Shown: piece after piece, positions 24,456 through 40,300 of the stretch
How the letters are laid out: every line of letters begins with the position of its first letter
How positions within the stretch are numbered: position 1 is the first letter of the stretch
Assembly: GCA_964019165.1 (NCBI GenBank)
Contig: OZ025279.1
Coordinates: forward strand, 10,001 to 74,000
Origin: Mastigias papua
Taxonomy: Eukaryota; Cnidaria; Scyphozoa; Rhizostomeae; Mastigiidae
Direction of reading: 5' to 3'
DNA length: 64,000 bases
Made by a program: the position numbers and the translations under genes
Notes under the pieces: generated by a model
What the model was told of the DNA's origin: nothing
Seen by the model: the letters and a program-made list of their open reading frames with translations, nothing else
Databases searched by the model: none

Positions 24456-27400
24456 CTATTGAACTGCAGCCAAAACTGGAGAAAACTCATAAATAGACAC
24501 TAATTTTAAAGGAAACACAATACGAAAGAAGCACAAATCTTTCGCAAACAAAGACCAGTTCTTTTGCATTGCAACCAAAACTGATCTAACCTGAAAGTTG
24601 ACAATATTCAATGAATCCTTACAAGTACCAACTCTCAGCACCTTGTGCAGTAAAGCAAGTCTATTGATTTTCAACTGCAGCCAAAACTGGAGAAAACTCA
24701 AATATAGACACTAATTTTACAAGCAAAACAATACGAACGACGCACAAATTTTGTGGAAACAATGACCAGTTCTTTTCCATTGCAGCCAAAACTAACCTAA
24801 CCTGAAAGTTGACAATATTCAATGGATACATACAAGTACCAACTCTCAGCACCTTGTGCAGTAAAGCAAGTCTATTGATTTTCAACTGCAGCCAAAACTG
24901 GAGAAAACTCAAATATAGACACTAATTTTACAAGCAAAACAATACGAACGACGCACAAATTTTGTGGAAACAATGACCAGTTCTTTTGCATTGCAGCCAA
25001 AACTAACCTAACCTGAAAGTTGACAATATTCAATGGATACATACAAGTACCAACTCTCAGCACCTTGTGCAGTAAAGCAAGTCTATTGATTTTCAACTGC
25101 AGCCAAAACTGGAGAAAACTCAAATATAGACACTAATTTTACAAGCAAAACAATACGAACGACGCACAAATTTTGTGGAAACAATGACCAGTTCTTTTGC
25201 ATTGCAGCCAAAACTAACCTAACCTGAAAGTTGACAATATTCAATGGATACTTACAAGTACCAACTCTGAGCGCCTTTTCCAGGAAAGCAAGTCTATTGA
25301 TTTTCAACTGCAGCCAAAACTGGAGAAAACTCAAATATAGACACTAATTTTACAAGCAAAACAATACGAAAGAAGCACAAATTTTGCACAAATGAAGAAC
25401 AGATCTTTTGCACTGCAGCCAGCACGAATATACAATGAAAGGCACCTATATTCATTGCATACTGACACGTAATACAACACACAACTTTTTTGCAGTAAAG
25501 TAAGCTCATCCCCTTTGTATTGTAACCACAACTGAAGAACATTCAAACTCACCAAAATTCTACTTCAGATTCAAGAGTTATGACAAAGCGAAAACCTTTC
25601 CAAAACTAATGCAGTTACATTTACATTGTAGCCGAAATGCTGGAAAACAAACTACCAACATCAATTGCAGAGTCAAACGTGAAATGTTGCTATAGCCCTG
25701 GTAGCTTTTTCCAAAGTGACAAAAAGTTACAATTTACAAAGTGTGAGTGCAGCTAACAGCAACTCAATGGCACTCCAAATCAATACTACGACAAGGCACC
25801 CACCATCCGTCCAGTGATTCATTGTCTCTCAGCAAGTGGCAATGTCATCTTTTCACTCTGGACAGTCACCGTCTATTGCCGTTGCCGATTCTTTCTCATT
25901 CCATGTCTCTCTCCTCACAATCATTCCACTCTCGCTCTCACAAAATCACAAGCACAAAACCACAAGCACAAAACCACAAACACAAAACAAGCACAGCAGC
26001 TCAAAAACATGCTACAGAACACACATCACATTTATCAACTAACTACTGCTATCTACTACTTCACACAGTAACTATGGACAGCTATCAACTAATTACAACT
26101 ACAGCTCATACCTCCAATAGATAAATGAGCAAATAGATAATAGAGTAAATAAATTAGTAGATAAATCAACAACTCATCCATACCTCACACCATTAGCTTG
26201 TTTCCTTCAAATCAACTGTGCTCCATCTTCAGCTGCATATTCACTTTCATCTCCACTTCCATCTCCACTACAATATATCCTGCTCCAGTTGTATCATGAT
26301 CCAACACAACTAGAAACCATTTGACAACACTAAAAACATACAGTTAGAAAACATACAGTTAGAACACTCAAATACGCTTACCTCTAGAAATTCAGCTTAT
26401 CCACTGCTCTGTCAAGTAATGCCTTCTTGTCCTACACAGTCCTACAGCAACTCCACGCGAAATATGGTACGAAACTCGAGTTCAATGCCACGATAACGCA
26501 CTGCTCATCTACTTTGTCATCTACCGGCTCTGAGCAATTGGTCTCATATTCATTGCACTATGCACCGTCAACATCTATTTCCGGTGCCGATCCTCTCTCA
26601 CTCCATATCTCTCTCCTCACAATCATTCCACTCGCACTCTCACGAAATCACAAACACAAAACAAGCATAGTAACTCATAAACACGCTACAGAACACGCCA
26701 CATTTATCTAACAATTATCTTTTGTTTACAAGCAAACATGCAAACCCCAATAAATATATAAAAAGCATAAATATATAACTAAAAATAATGCATACCATGC
26801 AGCACTAAGTCTTCTCCTTCAAATAACTTGTGTTCCTTCTCTGGCTAAAGTCCTGCGCAGAATGGAGCAGCACCAATAGCCACTAGAACTAATCAATGAA
26901 GATGATGAATTTCGGCTATCATGCACTTGCAGCTCTGTCTCTTCGGTAACCTTAACGTCCTTTAGCCTTGTTTCATTAACCACCTCATGCACTGCACCGT
27001 CGGGTACGTAACCCAGTATGGGAGGCTGTTTGGGTGCTACACCTTGCCCAAGGGTGACCCAGCACAGCAGCACTTAAGAGGTAGTGACATTCTCCTCAAA
27101 GCCACAGTACTCGTCAACTACGGCTGTGCTGCCGGATGTAGTTTAATGTCATACCCAGGACTAGATCAAGCGATACAAATTGAAAATCACCATATGTCAT
27201 CTAGGATTAACATTAACAACATATGGAACTTTTCGCAAAGCAGCAGGCCTACTAAAGTGGCATTTGTATCCCAAAATGATTCAAACTAAACATTATTGAT
27301 AACTACTGCAGAATGGACAATTTTCAGAAACTAACAAATTTGTCGAGAAAAAGTTCCGGCACTGCTTTGCTATTGTACCCACAACTCATGAGCATTCAAA

Positions 27401-27789
27401 GGTAGCAATAACTTTTCCAGTTAAAAACACACTACTACAGAAGGACACAGTCTGCAGTAATGAGGACTACTTCTCTTGCACTGAAGCCAAACCCGATATC
27501 AAATCAAACCTACCCTTATTTAGTGCAACTTGAAAGGCAAACAACAACAAAACATTTCGCAACAAAGTTAGCCTACTGCTGTTCAACTGCAACCAAAACT
27601 CATGAAAACTGATATGAAGCAATAATTATTTCAGAATAAACATTAAGAAAGTAGCACAAATTTTATGGAAACAATAACCAGTTCTGTTCAATTGTGGCCA
27701 ATAGCTATCTAAACTCAAAGTTAACAATATTTGTATTATACTGACGGGTACAATCTTTTCACAATTTTAGCATGAGAGAAAATCCATTG
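24456..27789. repeat. Higher-order unit 7 (n=3, 3334 bp)
   Basis: Three monomers at 24661-25293, types CH (with the rare TTTTCCATTGC variant), CH, KE, then the constant block. Confidence 0.95.
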
Positions 27790-30701
27790 CTATTGAACTG
27801 CAGCCAAAACTGGAGAAAACTCATAAATAGACACTAATTTTAAAGGAAACACAATACGAAAGAAGCACAAATCTTTCGCAAACAAAGACCAGTTCTTTTG
27901 CATTGCAACCAAAACTGATCTAACCTGAAAGTTGACAATATTCAATGAATCCTTACAAGTACCAACTCTCAGCACCTTGTGCAGTAAAGCAAGTCTATTG
28001 ATTTTCAACTGCAGCCAAAACTGGAGAAAACTCAAATATAGACACTAATTTTACAAGCAAAACAATACGAACGACGCACAAATTTTGTGGAAACAATGAC
28101 CAGTTCTTTTGCATTGCAGCCAAAACTAACCTAACCTGAAAGTTGACAATATTCAATGGATACATACAAGTACCAACTCTCAGCACCTTTTGCAGTAAAG
28201 CAAGTCTATTGATTTTCAACTGCAGCCAAAACTGGAGAAAACTCAAATATAGACACTAATTTTACAAGCAAAACAATACGAAAGAAGCACAAATTTTGCA
28301 CAAATGAAGAACAGATCTTTTGCACTGCAGCCAGCACGAATATACAATGAAAGGCACCTATATTCATTGCATACTGACACGTAATACAACACACAACTTT
28401 TTTGCAGTAAAGTAAGCTCATCCCCTTTGTATTGTAACCACAACTGAAGAACATTCAAACTCACCAAAATTCTACTTCAGATTCAAGAGTTATGACAAAG
28501 CGAAAACCTTTCCAAAACTAATGCAGTTACATTTACATTGTAGCCGAAATGCTGGAAAACAAACTACCAACATCAATTGCAGAGTCAAACGTGAAATGTT
28601 GCTATAGCCCTGGTAGCTTTTTCCAAAGTGACAAAAAGTTACAATTTACAAAGTGTGAGTGCAGCTAACAGCAACTCAATGGCACTCCAAATCAATACTA
28701 CGACAAGGCACCCACCATCCGTCCAGTGATTCATTGTCTCTCAGCAAGTGGCAATGTCATCTTTTCACTCTGGACAGTCACCGTCTATTGCCGTTGCCGA
28801 TTCTTTCTCATTCCATGTCTCTCTCCTCACAATCATTCCACTCTCGCTCTCACAAAATCACAAGCACAAAACCACAAGCACAAAACCACAAACACAAAAC
28901 AAGCACAGCAGCTCAAAAACATGCTACAGAACACACATCACATTTATCAACTAACTACTGCTATCTACTACTTCACACAGTAACTATGGACAGCTATCAA
29001 CTAATTACAACTACAGCTCATACCTCCAATAGATAAATGAGCAAATAGATAATAGAGTAAATAAATTAGTAGATAAATCAACAACTCATCCATACCTCAC
29101 ACCATTAGCTTGTTTCCTTCAAATCAACTGTGCTCCATCTTCAGCTGCATATTCACTTTCATCTCCACTTCCATCTCCACTACAATATATCCTGCTCCAG
29201 TTGTATCATGATCCAACACAACTAGAAACCATTTGACAACACTAAAAACATACAGTTAGAAAACATACAGTTAGAACACTCAAATACGCTTACCTCTAGA
29301 AATTCAGCTTATCCACTGCTCTGTCAAGTAATGCCTTCTTGTCCTACACAGTCCTACAGCAACTCCACGCGAAATATGGTACGAAACTCGAGTTCAATGC
29401 CACGATAACGCACTGCTCATCTACTTTGTCATCTACCGGCTCTGAGCAATTGGTCTCATATTCATTGCACTATGCACCGTCAACATCTATTTCCGGTGCC
29501 GATCCTCTCTCACTCCATATCTCTCTCCTCACAATCATTCCACTCGCACTCTCACGAAATCACAAACACAAAACAAGCATAGTAACTCATAAACACGCTA
29601 CAGAACACGCCACATTTATCTAACAATTATCTTTTGTTTACAAGCAAACATGCAAACCCCAATAAATATATAAAAAGCATAAATATATAACTAAAAATAA
29701 TGCATACCATGCAGCACTAAGTCTTCTCCTTCAAATAACTTGTGTTCCTTCTCTGGCTAAAGTCCTGCGCAGAATGGAGCAGCACCAATAGCCACTAGAA
29801 CTAATCAATGAAGATGATGAATTTCGGCTATCATGCACTTGCAGCTCTGTCTCTTCGGTAACCTTAACGTCCTTTAGCCTTGTTTCATTAACCACCTCAT
29901 GCACTGCACCGTCGGGTACGTAACCCAGTATGGGAGGCTGTTTGGGTGCTACACCTTGCCCAAGGGTGACCCAGCACAGCAGCACTTAAGAGGTAGTGAC
30001 ATTCTCCTCAAAGCCACAGTACTCGTCAACTACGGCTGTGCTGCCGGATGTAGTTTAATGTCATACCCAGGACTAGATCAAGCGATACAAATTGAAAATC
30101 ACCATATGTCATCTAGGATTAACATTAACAACATATGGAACTTTTCGCAAAGCAGCAGGCCTACTAAAGTGGCATTTGTATCCCAAAATGATTCAAACTA
30201 AACATTATTGATAACTACTGCAGAATGGACAATTTTCAGAAACTAACAAATTTGTCGAGAAAAAGTTCCGGCACTGCTTTGCTATTGTACCCACAACTCA
30301 TGAGCATTCAAAGGTAGCAATAACTTTTCCAGTTAAAAACACACTACTACAGAAGGACACAGTCTGCAGTAATGAGGACTACTTCTCTTGCACTGAAGCC
30401 AAACCCGATATCAAATCAAACCTACCCTTATTTAGTGCAACTTGAAAGGCAAACAACAACAAAACATTTCGCAACAAAGTTAGCCTACTGCTGTTCAACT
30501 GCAACCAAAACTCATGAAAACTGATATGAAGCAATAATTATTTCAGAATAAACATTAAGAAAGTAGCACAAATTTTATGGAAACAATAACCAGTTCTGTT
30601 CAATTGTGGCCAATAGCTATCTAAACTCAAAGTTAACAATATTTGTATTATACTGACGGGTACAATCTTTTCACAATTTTAGCATGAGAGAAAATCCATT
30701 G
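27790..30701. repeat. Higher-order unit 8 (n=1, 2912 bp, shortest form)
   Basis: A single CQ monomer at 27995-28205 joins directly to the diverged monomer of the constant block. The KE monomer that ends the block in units 1-7 is absent. Unit 9 has the same structure, so the two probably arose by duplication of one contracted unit. Confidence 0.95.
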
Positions 30702-33613
30702 CTATTGAACTGCAGCCAAAACTGGAGAAAACTCATAAATAGACACTAATTTTAAAGGAAACACAATACGAAAGAAGCACAAATCTTTCGCAAACAAAGA
30801 CCAGTTCTTTTGCATTGCAACCAAAACTGATCTAACCTGAAAGTTGACAATATTCAATGAATCCTTACAAGTACCAACTCTCAGCACCTTGTGCAGTAAA
30901 GCAAGTCTATTGATTTTCAACTGCAGCCAAAACTGGAGAAAACTCAAATATAGACACTAATTTTACAAGCAAAACAATACGAACGACGCACAAATTTTGT
31001 GGAAACAATGACCAGTTCTTTTGCATTGCAGCCAAAACTAACCTAACCTGAAAGTTGACAATATTCAATGGATACATACAAGTACCAACTCTCAGCACCT
31101 TTTGCAGTAAAGCAAGTCTATTGATTTTCAACTGCAGCCAAAACTGGAGAAAACTCAAATATAGACACTAATTTTACAAGCAAAACAATACGAAAGAAGC
31201 ACAAATTTTGCACAAATGAAGAACAGATCTTTTGCACTGCAGCCAGCACGAATATACAATGAAAGGCACCTATATTCATTGCATACTGACACGTAATACA
31301 ACACACAACTTTTTTGCAGTAAAGTAAGCTCATCCCCTTTGTATTGTAACCACAACTGAAGAACATTCAAACTCACCAAAATTCTACTTCAGATTCAAGA
31401 GTTATGACAAAGCGAAAACCTTTCCAAAACTAATGCAGTTACATTTACATTGTAGCCGAAATGCTGGAAAACAAACTACCAACATCAATTGCAGAGTCAA
31501 ACGTGAAATGTTGCTATAGCCCTGGTAGCTTTTTCCAAAGTGACAAAAAGTTACAATTTACAAAGTGTGAGTGCAGCTAACAGCAACTCAATGGCACTCC
31601 AAATCAATACTACGACAAGGCACCCACCATCCGTCCAGTGATTCATTGTCTCTCAGCAAGTGGCAATGTCATCTTTTCACTCTGGACAGTCACCGTCTAT
31701 TGCCGTTGCCGATTCTTTCTCATTCCATGTCTCTCTCCTCACAATCATTCCACTCTCGCTCTCACAAAATCACAAGCACAAAACCACAAGCACAAAACCA
31801 CAAACACAAAACAAGCACAGCAGCTCAAAAACATGCTACAGAACACACATCACATTTATCAACTAACTACTGCTATCTACTACTTCACACAGTAACTATG
31901 GACAGCTATCAACTAATTACAACTACAGCTCATACCTCCAATAGATAAATGAGCAAATAGATAATAGAGTAAATAAATTAGTAGATAAATCAACAACTCA
32001 TCCATACCTCACACCATTAGCTTGTTTCCTTCAAATCAACTGTGCTCCATCTTCAGCTGCATATTCACTTTCATCTCCACTTCCATCTCCACTACAATAT
32101 ATCCTGCTCCAGTTGTATCATGATCCAACACAACTAGAAACCATTTGACAACACTAAAAACATACAGTTAGAAAACATACAGTTAGAACACTCAAATACG
32201 CTTACCTCTAGAAATTCAGCTTATCCACTGCTCTGTCAAGTAATGCCTTCTTGTCCTACACAGTCCTACAGCAACTCCACGCGAAATATGGTACGAAACT
32301 CGAGTTCAATGCCACGATAACGCACTGCTCATCTACTTTGTCATCTACCGGCTCTGAGCAATTGGTCTCATATTCATTGCACTATGCACCGTCAACATCT
32401 ATTTCCGGTGCCGATCCTCTCTCACTCCATATCTCTCTCCTCACAATCATTCCACTCGCACTCTCACGAAATCACAAACACAAAACAAGCATAGTAACTC
32501 ATAAACACGCTACAGAACACGCCACATTTATCTAACAATTATCTTTTGTTTACAAGCAAACATGCAAACCCCAATAAATATATAAAAAGCATAAATATAT
32601 AACTAAAAATAATGCATACCATGCAGCACTAAGTCTTCTCCTTCAAATAACTTGTGTTCCTTCTCTGGCTAAAGTCCTGCGCAGAATGGAGCAGCACCAA
32701 TAGCCACTAGAACTAATCAATGAAGATGATGAATTTCGGCTATCATGCACTTGCAGCTCTGTCTCTTCGGTAACCTTAACGTCCTTTAGCCTTGTTTCAT
32801 TAACCACCTCATGCACTGCACCGTCGGGTACGTAACCCAGTATGGGAGGCTGTTTGGGTGCTACACCTTGCCCAAGGGTGACCCAGCACAGCAGCACTTA
32901 AGAGGTAGTGACATTCTCCTCAAAGCCACAGTACTCGTCAACTACGGCTGTGCTGCCGGATGTAGTTTAATGTCATACCCAGGACTAGATCAAGCGATAC
33001 AAATTGAAAATCACCATATGTCATCTAGGATTAACATTAACAACATATGGAACTTTTCGCAAAGCAGCAGGCCTACTAAAGTGGCATTTGTATCCCAAAA
33101 TGATTCAAACTAAACATTATTGATAACTACTGCAGAATGGACAATTTTCAGAAACTAACAAATTTGTCGAGAAAAAGTCCCGGCACTGCTTTGCTATTGT
33201 ACCCACAACTCATGAGCATTCAAAGGTAGCAATAACTTTTCCAGTTAAAAACACACTACTACAGAAGGACACAGTCTGCAGTAATGAGGACTACTTCTCT
33301 TGCACTGAAGCCAAACCCGATATCAAATCAAACCTACCCTTATTTAGTGCAACTTGAAAGGCAAACAACAACAAAACATTTCGCAACAAAGTTAGCCTAC
33401 TGCTGTTCAACTGCAACCAAAACTCATGAAAACTGATATGAAGCAATAATTATTTCAGAATAAACATTAAGAAAGTAGCACAAATTTTATGGAAACAATA
33501 ACCAGTTCTGTTCAATTGTGGCCAATAGCTATCTAAACTCAAAGTTAACAATATTTGTATTATACTGACGGGTACAATCTTTTCACAATTTTAGCATGAG
33601 AGAAAATCCATTG
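30702..33613. repeat. Higher-order unit 9 (n=1, 2912 bp, shortest form)
   Basis: Same structure as unit 8, with one CQ monomer at 30907-31117 and no KE monomer. A change at about 33179 gives AAGTCCCGGC where most units have AAGTTCCGGC; this is shared only with unit 12. Confidence 0.95.
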
Positions 33614-36600
33614 CTATTGAACTGCAGCCAAAACTGGAGAAAACTCATAAATAGACACTAATTTTAAAGGAAACACAATACGAAAGAAGCACAAATCTTT
33701 CGCAAACAAAGACCAGTTCTTTTGCATTGCAACCAAAACTGATCTAACCTGAAAGTTGACAATATTCAATGAATCCTTACAAGTACCAACTCTCAGCACC
33801 TTGTGCAGTAAAGCAAGTCTATTGATTTTCAACTGCAGCCAAAACTGGAGAAAACTCAAATATAGACACTAATTTTACAAGCAAAACAATACGAACGACG
33901 CACAAATTTTGTGGAAACAATGACCAGTTCTTTTGCATTGCAGCCAAAACTAACCTAACCTGAAAGTTGACAATATTCAATGGATACATACAAGTACCAA
34001 CTCTCAGCACCTTTTGCAGTAAAGCAAGTCTATTGATTTTCAACTGCAGCCAAAACTGGAGAAAACTCAAATATAGACACTAATTTTACAAGCAAAACAA
34101 TACGAACGACGCACAAATTTTGTGGAAACAATGACCAGTTCTTTTGCATTGCAGCCAAAACTAACCTAACCTGAAAGTTGACAATATTCAATGGATACAT
34201 AGAAGTACCAACTCTCAGCACCTTTTGCAGTAAAGCAAGTCTATTGATTTTCAACTGCAGCCAAAACTGGAGAAAACTCAAATATAGACACTAATTTTAC
34301 AAGCAAAACAATACGAACGACGCACAAATTTTGTGGAAACAATGACCAGTTCTTTTGCATTGCAGCCAAAACTAACCTAACCTGAAAGTTGACAATATTC
34401 AATGGATACATAGAAGTACCAACTCTCAGCACCTTTTGCAGTAAAGCAAGTCTATTGATTTTCAACTGCAGCCAAAACTGGAGAAAACTCAAATATAGAC
34501 ACTAATTTTACAAGCAAAACAATACGAACGACGCACAAATTTTGTGGAAACAATGACCAGTTCTTTTGCATTGCAGCCAAAACTAACCTAACCTGAAAGT
34601 TGACAATATTCAATGGATACATACAAGTACCAACTCTCAGCACCTTTTGCAGTAAAGCAAGTCTATTGATTTTCAACTGCAGCCAAAACTGGAGAAAACT
34701 CAAATATAGACACTAATTTTACAAGCAAAACAATACGAACGACGCACAAATTTTGTGGAAACAATGACCAGTTCTTTTGCATTGCAGCCAAAACTAACCT
34801 AACCTGAAAGTTGACAATATTCAATGGATACTTACAAGTACCAACTCTGAGCGCCTTTTCCAGGAAAGCAAGTCTATTGATTTTCAACTGCAGCCAAAAC
34901 TGGAGAAAACTCAAATATAGACACTAATTTTACAAGCAAAACAATACGAAAGAAGCACAAATTTTGCACAAATGAAGAACAGATCTTTTGCACTGCAGCC
35001 AGCACGAATATACAATGAAAGGCACCTATATTCATTGCATACTGACACGTAATACAACACACAACTTTTTTGCAGTAAAGTAAGCTCATCCCCTTTGTAT
35101 TGTAACCACAACTGAAGAACATTCAAACTCACCAAAATTCTACTTCAGATTCAAGAGTTATGACAAAGCGAAAACCTTTCCAAAACTAATGCAGTTACAT
35201 TTACATTGTAGCCGAAATGCTGGAAAACAAACTACCAACATCAATTGCAGAGTCAAACGTGAAATGTTGCTATAGCCCTGGTAGCTTTTTCCAAAGTGAC
35301 AAAAAGTTACAATTTACAAAGTGTGAGTGCAGCTAACAGCAACTCAATGGCACTCCAAATCAATACTACGACAAGGCACCCACCATCCGTCCAGTGATTC
35401 ATTGTCTCTCAGCAAGTGGCAATGTCATCTTTTCACTCTGGACAGTCACCGTCTATTGCCGTTGCCGATTCTTTCTCATTCCATGTCTCTCTCCTCACAA
35501 TCATTCCACTCTCGCTCTCACAAAATCACAAGCACAAAACCACAAGCACAAAACCACAAACACAAAACAAGCACAGCAGCTCAAAAACATGCTACAGAAC
35601 ACACATCACATTTATCAACTAACTACTGCTATCTACTACTTCACACAGTAACTATGGACAGCTATCAACTAATTACAACTACAGCTCATACCTCCAATAG
35701 ATAAATGAGCAAATAGATAATAGAGTAAATAAATTAGTAGATAAATCAACAACTCATCCATACCTCACACCATTAGCTTGTTTCCTTCAAATCAACTGTG
35801 CTCCATCTTCAGCTGCATATTCACTTTCATCTCCACTTCCATCTCCACTACAATATATCCTGCTCCAGTTGTATCATGATCCAACACAACTAGAAACCAT
35901 TTGACAACACTAAAAACATACAGTTAGAAAACATACAGTTAGAACACTCAAATACGCTTACCTCTAGAAATTCAGCTTATCCACTGCTCTGTCAAGTAAT
36001 GCCTTCTTGTCCTACACAGTCCTACAGCAACTCCACGCGAAATATGGTACGAAACTCGAGTTCAATGCCACGATAACGCACTGCTCATCTACTTTGTCAT
36101 CTACCGGCTCTGAGCAATTGGTCTCATATTCATTGCACTATGCACCGTCAACATCTATTTCCGGTGCCGATCCTCTCTCACTCCATATCTCTCTCCTCAC
36201 AATCATTCCACTCGCACTCTCACGAAATCACAAACACAAAACAAGCATAGTAACTCATAAACACGCTACAGAACACGCCACATTTATCTAACAATTATCT
36301 TTTGTTTACAAGCAAACATGCAAACCCCAATAAATATATAAAAAGCATAAATATATAACTAAAAATAATGCATACCATGCAGCACTAAGTCTTCTCCTTC
36401 AAATAACTTGTGTTCCTTCTCTGGCTAAAGTCCTGCGCAGAATGGAGCAGCACCAATAGCCACTAGAACTAATCAATGAAGATGATGAATTTCGGCTATC
36501 ATGCACTTGCAGCTCTGTCTCTTCGGTAACCTTAACGTCCTTTAGCCTTGTTTCATTAACCACCTCATGCACTGCACCGTCGGGTACGTAACCCAGTATG

Positions 36601-37369
36601 GGAGGCTGTTTGGGTGCTACACCTTGCCCAAGGGTGACCCAGCACAGCAGCACTTAAGAGGTAGTGACATTCTCCTCAAAGCCACAGTACTCGTCAACTA
36701 CGGCTGTGCTGCCGGATGTAGTTTAATGTCATACCCAGGACTAGATCAAGCGATACAAATTGAAAATCACCATATGTTATCTAGGATTAACATTAACAAC
36801 ATATGGAACTTTTCGCAAAGCAGCAGGCCTACTAAAGTGGCATTTGTATCCCAAAATGATTCAAACTAAACATTATTGATAACTACTGCAGAATGGACAA
36901 TTTTCAGAAACTAACAAATTTGTCGAGAAAAAGTTCCGGCACTGCTTTGCTATTGTACCCACAACTCATGAGCATTCAAAGGTAGCAATAACTTTTCCAG
37001 TTAAAAACACACTACTACAGAAGGACACAGTCTGCAGTAATGAGGACTACTTCTCTTGCACTGAAGCCAAACCCGATAACAAATCAAACCTACCCTTATT
37101 TAGTGCAACTTGAAAGGCAAACAACAACAAAACATTTCGCAACAAAGTTAGCCTACTGCTGTTCAACTGCAACCAAAACTCATGAAAACTGATATGAAGC
37201 AATAATTATTTCAGAATAAACATTAAGAAAGTAGCACAAATTTTATGGAAACAATAACCAGTTCTGTTCAATTGTGGCCAATAGCTATCTAAACTCAAAG
37301 TTAACAATATTTGTATTATACTGACGGGTACAATCTTTTCACAATTTTAGCATGAGAGAAAATCCATTG
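33614..37369. repeat. Higher-order unit 10 (n=5, 3756 bp)
   Basis: Five monomers at 33819-34873, types CQ, SQ, SQ, CQ, KE. Private changes: ATATGTTATC at about 36772 and CCCGATAACA at about 37072. Confidence 0.95.
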
Positions 37370-40300
37370 CTATTGAACTGCAGCCAAAACTGGAGAAAAC
37401 TCATAAATAGACACTAATTTTAAAGGAAACACAATACGAAAGAAGCACAAATCTTTCGCAAACAAAGACCAGTTCTTTTGCATTGCAACCAAAACTGATC
37501 TAACCTGAAAGTTGACAATATTCAATGAATCCTTACAAGTACCAACTCTCAGCACCTTGTGCAGTAAAGCAAGTCTATTGATTTTCAACTGCAGCCAAAA
37601 CTGGAGAAAACTCAAATATAGACACTAATTTTACAAGCAAAACAATACGAACGACGCACAAATTTTGTGGAAACAATGACCAGTTCTTTTGCATTGCAGC
37701 CAAAACTAACCTAACCTGAAAGTTGACAATATTCAATGGATACATAGAAGTACCAACTCTCAGCACCTTTTGCAGTAAAGCAAGTCTATTGATTTTCAAC
37801 TGCAGCCAAAACTGGAGAAAACTCAAATATAGACACTAATTTTACAAGCAAAACAATACGAACGACGCACAAATTTTGTGGAAACAATGACCAGTTCTTT
37901 TGCATTGCAGCCAAAACTAACCTAACCTGAAAGTTGACAATATTCAATGGATACATACAAGTACCAACTCTCAGCACCTTTTGCAGTAAAGCAAGTCTAT
38001 TGATTTTCAACTGCAGCCAAAACTGGAGAAAACTCAAATATAGACACTAATTTTACAAGCAAAACAATACGAACGACGCACAAATTTTGTGGAAACAATG
38101 ACCAGTTCTTTTGCATTGCAGCCAAAACTAACCTAACCTGAAAGTTGACAATATTCAATGGATACATAGAAGTACCAACTCTCAGCACCTTTTGCAGTAA
38201 AGCAAGTCTATTGATTTTCAACTGCAGCCAAAACTGGAGAAAACTCAAATATAGACACTAATTTTACAAGCAAAACAATACGAACGACGCACAAATTTTG
38301 TGGAAACAATGACCAGTTCTTTTGCATTGCAGCCAAAACTAACCTAACCTGAAAGTTGACAATATTCAATGGATACATAGAAGTACCAACTCTCAGCACC
38401 TTTTGCAGTAAAGCAAGTCTATTGATTTTCAACTGCAGCCAAAACTGGAGAAAACTCAAATATAGACACTAATTTTACAAGCAAAACAATACGAACGACG
38501 CACAAATTTTGTGGAAACAATGACCAGTTCTTTTGCATTGCAGCCAAAACTAACCTAACCTGAAAGTTGACAATATTCAATGGATACATACAAGTACCAA
38601 CTCTCAGCACCTTTTGCAGTAAAGCAAGTCTATTGATTTTCAACTGCAGCCAAAACTGGAGAAAACTCAAATATAGACACTAATTTTACAAGCAAAACAA
38701 TACGAACGACGCACAAATTTTGTGGAAACAATGACCAGTTCTTTTGCATTGCAGCCAAAACTAACCTAACCTGAAAGTTGACAATATTCAATGGATACTT
38801 ACAAGTACCAACTCTGAGCGCCTTTTCCAGGAAAGCAAGTCTATTGATTTTCAACTGCAGCCAAAACTGGAGAAAACTCAAATATAGACACTAATTTTAC
38901 AAGCAAAACAATACGAAAGAAGCACAAATTTTGCACAAATGAAGAACAGATCTTTTGCACTGCAGCCAGCACGAATATACAATGAAAGGCACCTATATTC
39001 ATTGCATACTGACACGTAATACAACACACAACTTTTTTGCAGTAAAGTAAGCTCATCCCCTTTGTATTGTAACCACAACTGAAGAACATTCAAACTCACC
39101 AAAATTCTACTTCAGATTCAAGAGTTATGACAAAGCGAAAACCTTTCCAAAACTAATGCAGTTACATTTACATTGTAGCCGAAATGCTGGAAAACAAACT
39201 ACCAACATCAATTGCAGAGTCAAACGTGAAATGTTGCTATAGCCCTGGTAGCTTTTTCCAAAGTGACAAAAAGTTACAATTTACAAAGTGTGAGTGCAGC
39301 TAACAGCAACTCAATGGCACTCCAAATCAATACTACGACAAGGCACCCACCATCCGTCCAGTGATTCATTGTCTCTCAGCAAGTGGCAATGTCATCTTTT
39401 CACTCTGGACAGTCACCGTCTATTGCCGTTGCCGATTCTTTCTCATTCCATGTCTCTCTCCTCACAATCATTCCACTCTCGCTCTCACAAAATCACAAGC
39501 ACAAAACCACAAGCACAAAACCACAAACACAAAACAAGCACAGCAGCTCAAAAACATGCTACAGAACACACATCACATTTATCAACTAACTACTGCTATC
39601 TACTACTTCACACAGTAACTATGGACAGCTATCAACTAATTACAACTACAGCTCATACCTCCAATAGATAAATGAGCAAATAGATAATAGAGTAAATAAA
39701 TTAGTAGATAAATCAACAACTCATCCATACCTCACACCATTAGCTTGTTTCCTTCAAATCAACTGTGCTCCATCTTCAGCTGCATATTCACTTTCATCTC
39801 CACTTCCATCTCCACTACAATATATCCTGCTCCAGTTGTATCATGATCCAACACAACTAGAAACCATTTGACAACACTAAAAACATACAGTTAGAAAACA
39901 TACAGTTAGAACACTCAAATACGCTTACCTCTAGAAATTCAGCTTATCCACTGCTCTGTCAAGTAATGCCTTCTTGTCCTACACAGTCCTACAGCAACTC
40001 CACGCGAAATATGGTACGAAACTCGAGTTCAATGCCACGATAACGCACTGCTCATCTACTTTGTCATCTACCGGCTCTGAGCAATTGGTCTCATATTCAT
40101 TGCACTATGCACCGTCAACATCTATTTCCGGTGCCGATCCTCTCTCACTCCATATCTCTCTCCTCACAATCATTCCACTCGCACTCTCACGAAATCACAA
40201 ACACAAAACAAGCATAGTAACTCATAAACACGCTACAGAACACGCCACATTTATCTAACAATTATCTTTTGTTTACAAGCAAACATGCAAACCCCAATAA